Shown piece after piece: positions 7,111-10,916 of a stretch of 10,916 bases of DNA (positions are counted from its first letter, which is position 1; every line of letters begins with the position of its first letter). The notes beneath the pieces were generated by a model that saw only the letters and a list, made by a program, of their open reading frames with translations, ran no database searches and was not told where the DNA came from. Source of the DNA: an uncultured Eubacterium sp. (GTDB lineage: Bacteria > Bacillota > Clostridia > Lachnospirales > Lachnospiraceae); assembly GCA_905236735.1 (NCBI GenBank), contig CAJOOU010000173.1, positions 1 through 10,916 of the forward strand. Direction: 5' to 3'. Made by a program: the position numbers and the translations under genes.

Positions 7111-7918
7111 CTACCGCACTTACAAGTGCTTCAAATTTCGGTGCAGCCTCGTCTGCCGCTGCTTTTACCTCGTCATGGGTAAGAGGGCTTTCGTTAAGTC
7201 CTGCCGCCTTGTTTGTTATAAGAGATATTCCCGATACCTTCATACCCATATGTCTTGCTGCTATAACCTCTACAACGGTACTCATGCCTACGGCATCGGC
7301 GCCCAGTATCCTAAACATATTTACCTCAGCGGGAGTCTCAAATGACGGCCCCGTGGTCTGGCAGTATACGCCCTCTCTTATATTTATGCCAAGGTCACAT
7401 GCTGCATTTCTTATTATATCCTGATACTCTTTCGTATATACATCAGTCATATCCGGAAATCTTGTTCCAAGTTCCTCAATATTTGCTCCGATAAGAGGAT
7501 TGGTTACAAAAGACGATATATGGCTTGTAATCATCATAAGGTCTCCGACATTAAAATCTGCATTTATACCGCCTGCAGCATTTGTCACAAAAAAACTCTC
7601 CGCTCCGAGAAGTTTCATTACCCTTATGGGAAGCACAACATCGGTAATTGAATATCCTTCGTAAAAATGAACTCTTCCGCTCATAAGTACCACGGGTACC
7701 TCATCAATATAACCAAAGATAAACCTGCCGTCATGTCCGGGCACCGTTGATACAGGAAAACCCTCTATCTCGCTGTAGCTTATCTCACATTCACACTTAA
7801 CTTTTTTAGCAAAGCCTCCGAGCCCGGAGCCTAAAGTTATGGCCACAGCAGGCTTAAAATCGGTCTTTTCTCTAATACAACCGGTTACCCTTAATACCTT
7901 TTCATATATCTCGTTCAT
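7088..7918 (-). CDS. punA: Purine nucleoside phosphorylase, trimeric low-mass type
   Basis: Cytoplasmic enzyme that cleaves purine (deoxy)ribonucleosides with phosphate to base and (deoxy)ribose-1-phosphate. The 276 residues match the trimeric inosine/guanosine-specific class (PNP_UDP_1 fold). Motifs: phosphate loop LGSGLG (29-34), PGHDGRF with H62, GRVHFYEGY (81-89), TNAAGG (112-117), GPSFETPAE (190-198), GMSTVVEVIAARH (211-223) and SLITNKAAG (232-240). E194 and N236, the base-binding pair of this class (human E201/N243, same spacing of 42), are present, pointing to 6-oxopurine nucleosides. The ATG follows GGGAGG at 5 nt. It lies 21 nt after the formyltransferase gene and 38 nt before mtaD. 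The pairing with a deaminase that makes inosine-type products fits its specificity. Its stop codon region is duplicated just downstream. A methylthioinosine phosphorylase activity is possible. Confidence 0.93.
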   Translation of the reverse strand: MNEIYEKVLRVTGCIREKTDFKPAVAITLGSGLGGFAKKVKCECEISYSEIEGFPVSTVPGHDGRFIFGYIDEVPVVLMSGRVHFYEGYSITDVVLPIRVMKLLGAESFFVTNAAGGINADFNVGDLMMITSHISSFVTNPLIGANIEELGTRFPDMTDVYTKEYQDIIRNAACDLGINIREGVYCQTTGPSFETPAEVNMFRILGADAVGMSTVVEVIAARHMGMKVSGISLITNKAAGLNESPLTHDEVKAAADEAAPKFEALVSAVVKGIYRK

Positions 7919-7923
7919 AGAAA

Positions 7924-7930
7924 CCTCCCT
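7924..7930 (-). promoter_or_regulatory. Ribosome binding site of punA
   Basis: On the minus strand AGGGAGG, close to the ideal anti-16S sequence, lies 5 nt before the punA ATG, in the 21-nt gap after the formyltransferase stop. Confidence 0.8.
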
Positions 7931-7939
7931 ATATAGCTT

Positions 7940-9118
7940 TTAATGGTGGAAAAGTCTTATGCCTGTAAACGCCATTGCCATACCATATTCATCGCAGGCA
8001 TTTATAACAATATCGTCTCTGACCGAACCGCCCGGCTGGGCAACATACTTAACTCCGCTCTTTTTAGCCCTGTCAATATTGTCACTGAACGGGAAGAAGG
8101 CGTCTGAGCCAAGAGCTACACCGTCAAATCGTGATATCCACTCTCTCTTTTCTTCTTTTGTAAATACCTCCGGCTTTACCTTGAAAATATTCTCCCATTT
8201 GCCGTCAGCAAGAACATCCATATAATCATCACCTATATAATTATCAATGGCATTGTCCCTGTTTGCTCTTCCGAGTCCGTCAACAAACTGAAGATTAAGT
8301 ACCTTCGGACACTGACGAAGCATCCAGTTATCAGCCTTTGAACCCGCAAGACGGGTGCAGTGTACCCTCGACTGCTGTCCTGCACCTATACCTATGGCCT
8401 GTCCGCCGTAAGCAAAGCACACCGAATTTGACTGGGTATATTTAAGTGTGATAAGAGAGATAATAAGATCTGTCTTAGCACTGTCAGGAATATCTTTATT
8501 CTTTGTAACTACATTTGCCAGAAGTTCACTGTCTATTTTAAGCTCGTTTCTGCCCTGCTCAAAGGTAATGCCGTATACCTGTTTTTTCTCCTTTGGAGCA
8601 GGTACATAGTTTTCATCTATCTGTATTACATTGTAGTTTCCGTTTTTCTTTGACTTTAAGATTTCGAGAGCCTCAGGCTCATATCCCGGAGCAATAACTC
8701 CGTCCGAAACCTCTCTTTTAATAATCTTAGCCGTAGATACATCGCAGACATCGGAAAGAGAAATAAAATCTCCGAAAGATGACATTCTGTCAGCTCCTCT
8801 GGCTCTTGCATACGCACATGCAAGAGGAGAAAGCTCACCAAGGTCGTCAACCCAGTAGATTTTGGCGAGGGTATCTGTAAGAGGCAGACCTACTGCCGCA
8901 CCGGCCGGTGAAACATGCTTAAATGATGTAGCCGCCGGAAGTCCTGTTGCAGCCTTGAGTTCTTTAACAAGCTGCCATCCGTTAAAAGCATCAAGGAAGT
9001 TTATATATCCCGGCTTTCCGCAGAGTACTTTTACAGGAAGTTCTGACCCGTCTTCCATATATATTCTTGAAGGTTTCTGATTCGGATTGCATCCGTATTT
9101 AAGTTCCATCTCGTTCAT
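7940..9118 (-). CDS. Stand-alone AICAR formyltransferase without an IMP cyclohydrolase domain
   Basis: Catalyses the penultimate step of de novo purine synthesis, AICAR + 10-formyl-THF to FAICAR, in the cytoplasm. At 392 residues it equals only the C-terminal transformylase part of bifunctional PurH (about 510 residues or more); the N-terminal MGS-like cyclohydrolase domain is absent and the protein starts right at KYGCNPNQKPSRIY, the equivalent of the RYGENPHQ start of that domain. Visible: catalytic K67-H68 (SFKHVSPAG), GGQAIGIGAGQQSRVHCTRL (238-257, the nucleotide/folate-site signature), ALGSDAFFPFSDNID (335-349), and the terminal QPGGSVRDD and AFTGIRLFHH. The ATG at 9118 has AAAGGA 10 nt upstream, overlapping the purO stop; M4 is a possible alternative start. 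The missing cyclohydrolase is supplied by the gene 14 nt upstream. The K-H pair fits 10-formyl-THF rather than the formate-using PurP type. Confidence 0.94.
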   Translation of the reverse strand: MNEMELKYGCNPNQKPSRIYMEDGSELPVKVLCGKPGYINFLDAFNGWQLVKELKAATGLPAATSFKHVSPAGAAVGLPLTDTLAKIYWVDDLGELSPLACAYARARGADRMSSFGDFISLSDVCDVSTAKIIKREVSDGVIAPGYEPEALEILKSKKNGNYNVIQIDENYVPAPKEKKQVYGITFEQGRNELKIDSELLANVVTKNKDIPDSAKTDLIISLITLKYTQSNSVCFAYGGQAIGIGAGQQSRVHCTRLAGSKADNWMLRQCPKVLNLQFVDGLGRANRDNAIDNYIGDDYMDVLADGKWENIFKVKPEVFTKEEKREWISRFDGVALGSDAFFPFSDNIDRAKKSGVKYVAQPGGSVRDDIVINACDEYGMAMAFTGIRLFHH

Positions 9119-9132
9119 TTTATTTCCATCCT

Positions 9133-9846
9133 TTACATATTTTTGTTAACAATTCTTGATTCGTATTTTCCACTGTTTATATCAATGTATCTTACAAAAA
9201 GCGAAACCTTGTTTTCTTCGTTTAAATTCTCCCATAAAAGGCTCGTATACATATCAATGTCATCCAGAACATTTACCTTTTTGGGCTCACCCTCAAAGCT
9301 CGGAAGCGGACTGGCGTCATTCATATATGTGTGGATGAATCTGCCTTCACCTTCTTTGGGATTTGAATATGCAAATGTATATCTGTTTACTCCCTCGCTT
9401 CTGCCATCATCGCTTTTTAAAATCGACATGGCAAAGTTAAAGTCAGAGTTTTCAATATGCATTATTCCCGAAATACGGGGAGTATAATTCGGAGCATCCG
9501 GTTCAAACTCCCTGGTTCTTAAAGCCTGTTCAAATGTCTGCTGCTTGTCCATAAGCTCGTAGATAGTATCAGTCTGATCACCGTTTGTCACTATTGTCTT
9601 ATTGCCAAGAACCCTTACCGGTGCGTAAATAATAAGGCTCGGATCTTCGAGTTTCGACTCATCAAAAGCCTTGGTTCTGATGCCTTCGCCGTCTGACACA
9701 AAAATCCTGTTTCTGCTGTTTGCGCTTCTGCCCATAATAAAATATGCACATACCGCTTTTTTGCCGTCGGGCGTCTTACCAATGATAATACCTCTGCCCG
9801 GATATGTGTTACCTGCAAGTTCTTCCGCAATGTTTCTGATTTCCAT
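9133..9846 (-). CDS. purO: IMP cyclohydrolase, PurO family
   Basis: Predicted to close FAICAR to IMP, the last step of de novo purine synthesis. The protein matches the PurO-type IMP cyclohydrolase family first known from archaea, not the MGS-like domain of PurH: NTYPGRGIIIGKTPDGK (13-29) followed by AYFIMGRSANSRNR (34-47), then NYTPRISG (120-127), GEGRFIHTY (166-174) and SFEGEP (183-188). The start is taken at 9846 (237 residues), because a perfect GGAGG lies 5 nt before it. An in-frame ATG at 9858 would add MEVI, but that reading places the Shine-Dalgarno inside the coding region and has only a weak TAGGAA about 12 nt upstream. It follows trkH by 34 nt and precedes the stand-alone AICAR formyltransferase by 14 nt, which strongly supports the role. 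Family recognition is from motif memory, not a search. Confidence 0.88.
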   Translation of the reverse strand: MEIRNIAEELAGNTYPGRGIIIGKTPDGKKAVCAYFIMGRSANSRNRIFVSDGEGIRTKAFDESKLEDPSLIIYAPVRVLGNKTIVTNGDQTDTIYELMDKQQTFEQALRTREFEPDAPNYTPRISGIMHIENSDFNFAMSILKSDDGRSEGVNRYTFAYSNPKEGEGRFIHTYMNDASPLPSFEGEPKKVNVLDDIDMYTSLLWENLNEENKVSLFVRYIDINSGKYESRIVNKNM

Positions 9847-9850
9847 AATG

Positions 9851-9855
9851 ACCTC
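9851..9855 (-). promoter_or_regulatory. Ribosome binding site that decides the purO start
   Basis: On the minus strand GGAGG lies 5 nt before the ATG at 9844-9846. It overlaps codons 2-3 of the alternative upstream ATG at 9856-9858, so the downstream ATG is the better start. Confidence 0.82.
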
Positions 9856-9880
9856 CATAAATGAAATCTATTCCTATATA

Positions 9881-10916
9881 TTACCTTTGCCAGCTCCTTG
9901 GTGCAAAAAGCACCAGAAGCGGAAACAGCTCAAGCCTTCCGGCCAGCATGTCAAACATTAAAACTATCTTGCCAAGACCTGAAAATCCCGCAAAATTTCC
10001 GGCCGGTCCTACCGCCATAAGTCCCGGTCCTATATTGTTTATTGTAGCAGCCACAGCCGTAAAGTTGGTAGTAAAATCGTAATTATCCAGGCTGACTATA
10101 ATAAGCGAGCCGAAAAAGATAAAGGCGTAGAGCATCAAAAACGCTCCGCTGGCCGCACTAGTCTCCGTCATAACCTTTCTCCCGTCAAGTCTGATGGTTC
10201 TAACACTGTTGGGATGGACAAAGCTGCGGAGTTCCTTTTTTATCATTTTAATATAAATCAGTATTCTTGCCACCTTAATACCGCCTCCGGTACTGGATGC
10301 ACAAGCTCCTATAAACATAAGTATCACAAGTATTGTCTGGGAAAAGTAAGGCCAGGTGTTAAAGTCTGCGGTCGAAAATCCCGTTGTCGTAATGATTGAC
10401 GACACCTGAAAAAAGGCATATCTGAGGGCCTCAAAAATACTGCCGTAAATCCCTCTTATATTCAGTGCTATTGCAACTGTCGATGCTGCAATGATCAAAA
10501 AATACGCCCTTACCTCTTCCGATTTAAGAATGGCTCCTCCTTTTCTGGTGATTATCATATAATATATATTAAAATTCACACCGAAAATCACCATAAATAC
10601 AGCCACTGTGTTTTGCAGAAACGGTCCGTAAGAAGCTATTGAATCATTAAGTATCCCAAATCCTCCCGTTCCGGCCGTAGCAAAAGATGTGGTAACGGCA
10701 TCAAAAAGAGGCATTCCTCCTATATATAAAAACAGAAATTCTGTAAGGGTAATCACCACATATATGGCATAAAGTATAATAGCCGTCTCCCTTGCCTTGG
10801 GCACCAGTTTGCCGACATTAGGTCCCGGGCTTTCCGCCCGCATAAGGTGCATATTATATCCACCCGTCATAGGGAGAATGGCCATAATAAACACCAGAAC
10901 CCCCATACCTCCTATC
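9881..10916 (-). CDS. trkH: TrkH-family potassium uptake protein, N-terminus cut by the window edge
   Basis: Integral membrane subunit of a Trk-type K+ uptake system; normally works with a cytoplasmic NAD(H)/nucleotide-binding TrkA/KtrA subunit. About 344 C-terminal residues are present; the frame is still open at base 10916 and reads IGGMGVLV, the interior WIGGMGV-like stretch of TrkH, so the ATG at 10906 is not the start. Full TrkH is about 480 residues; the first pore loop is outside. Counting from that Met, the remaining pore-loop filter segments are TAGTGGFG (77-84), TTTGFST (173-179) and NNIGPG (290-295), with the conserved SSTGGGIKVAR (204-214) and the typical end RLELFPLLVLF. Several hydrophobic helices separate them. 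It resembles TrkH more than KtrB. The stop is 34 nt before purO, so it is probably in the same operon; a trkA gene may lie just upstream, outside the window. Confidence 0.93.
   Translation of the reverse strand, partial: IGGMGVLVFIMAILPMTGGYNMHLMRAESPGPNVGKLVPKARETAIILYAIYVVITLTEFLFLYIGGMPLFDAVTTSFATAGTGGFGILNDSIASYGPFLQNTVAVFMVIFGVNFNIYYMIITRKGGAILKSEEVRAYFLIIAASTVAIALNIRGIYGSIFEALRYAFFQVSSIITTTGFSTADFNTWPYFSQTILVILMFIGACASSTGGGIKVARILIYIKMIKKELRSFVHPNSVRTIRLDGRKVMTETSAASGAFLMLYAFIFFGSLIIVSLDNYDFTTNFTAVAATINNIGPGLMAVGPAGNFAGFSGLGKIVLMFDMLAGRLELFPLLVLFAPRSWQR

Noticed and set aside
6297..7424. Long plus-strand open frames (168 and 199 codons) opposite mtaD and punA
   Set aside because: They overlap genes with strong family motifs on the other strand, have no convincing ribosome binding sites, and their translations show no recognisable domain. 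They are antisense shadows.
9847..9858. Upstream ATG at 9858 as the purO start
   Set aside because: The GGAGG that best fits lies between this ATG and the next one at 9846, with ideal spacing to the latter. The upstream ATG has only a weak, distant TAGGAA.
10904..10906. ATG at 10906 as the trkH start
   Set aside because: The frame stays open to the window edge and the upstream codons read Ile-Gly-Gly, the conserved interior of TrkH. The first pore loop would be missing if this were the true start.

Overview
The window is 10.9 kb of ordinary-looking low-to-mid GC Firmicutes chromosome. Every gene lies on the minus strand, so transcription runs from base 10916 towards base 1. Strong GGAGG-type ribosome binding sites, TTGAAW-N17-TATAMT promoters, a clostridial-style AlaRS and an IMP cyclohydrolase of the PurO family beside a stand-alone AICAR formyltransferase suggest a Clostridia member, most likely Lachnospiraceae. 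That placement is inference, since no rRNA or other marker is present.

Layout in transcription order: trkH (K+ uptake, 5' end outside the window, stop at 9881); purO (IMP cyclohydrolase, 9133-9846); a stand-alone AICAR formyltransferase (7940-9118); punA (purine nucleoside phosphorylase, 7088-7918); mtaD (MTA/SAH deaminase, 5745-7049); a REC-GGDEF protein with a second, degenerate GGDEF-like domain (4357-5742); and murI (glutamate racemase, GTG start, 3541-4353). Gaps between these genes are 34, 14, 21, 38, 2 and 3 nt, and I see no terminator between them, so they probably form one operon. A good promoter overlapping the murI stop codon then drives a stand-alone EAL phosphodiesterase (2625-3449), which ends at a clear rho-independent terminator. 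Another good promoter with a dyad at its predicted start site drives alaS (1-2496), whose last few dozen codons lie outside the window.

How the genes may work together: purO plus the formyltransferase make IMP, replacing the usual bifunctional PurH. MtaD plus PunA could salvage methylthioadenosine, adenosylhomocysteine or nucleosides through an inosine-type intermediate. The response regulator uses GTP to make c-di-GMP, and the EAL protein one gene past murI would degrade it. K+ transport and glutamate racemase share the operon without an obvious biochemical link.

The most notable point is the cyclase. Its catalytic GGDEF domain lacks the RxxD inhibitory site, while the degenerate second domain lacks the catalytic motif but carries RxxD at exactly the I-site spacing. 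No mobile element, CRISPR array, tRNA or rRNA was seen, and there is no gene-free stretch longer than about 130 bases.
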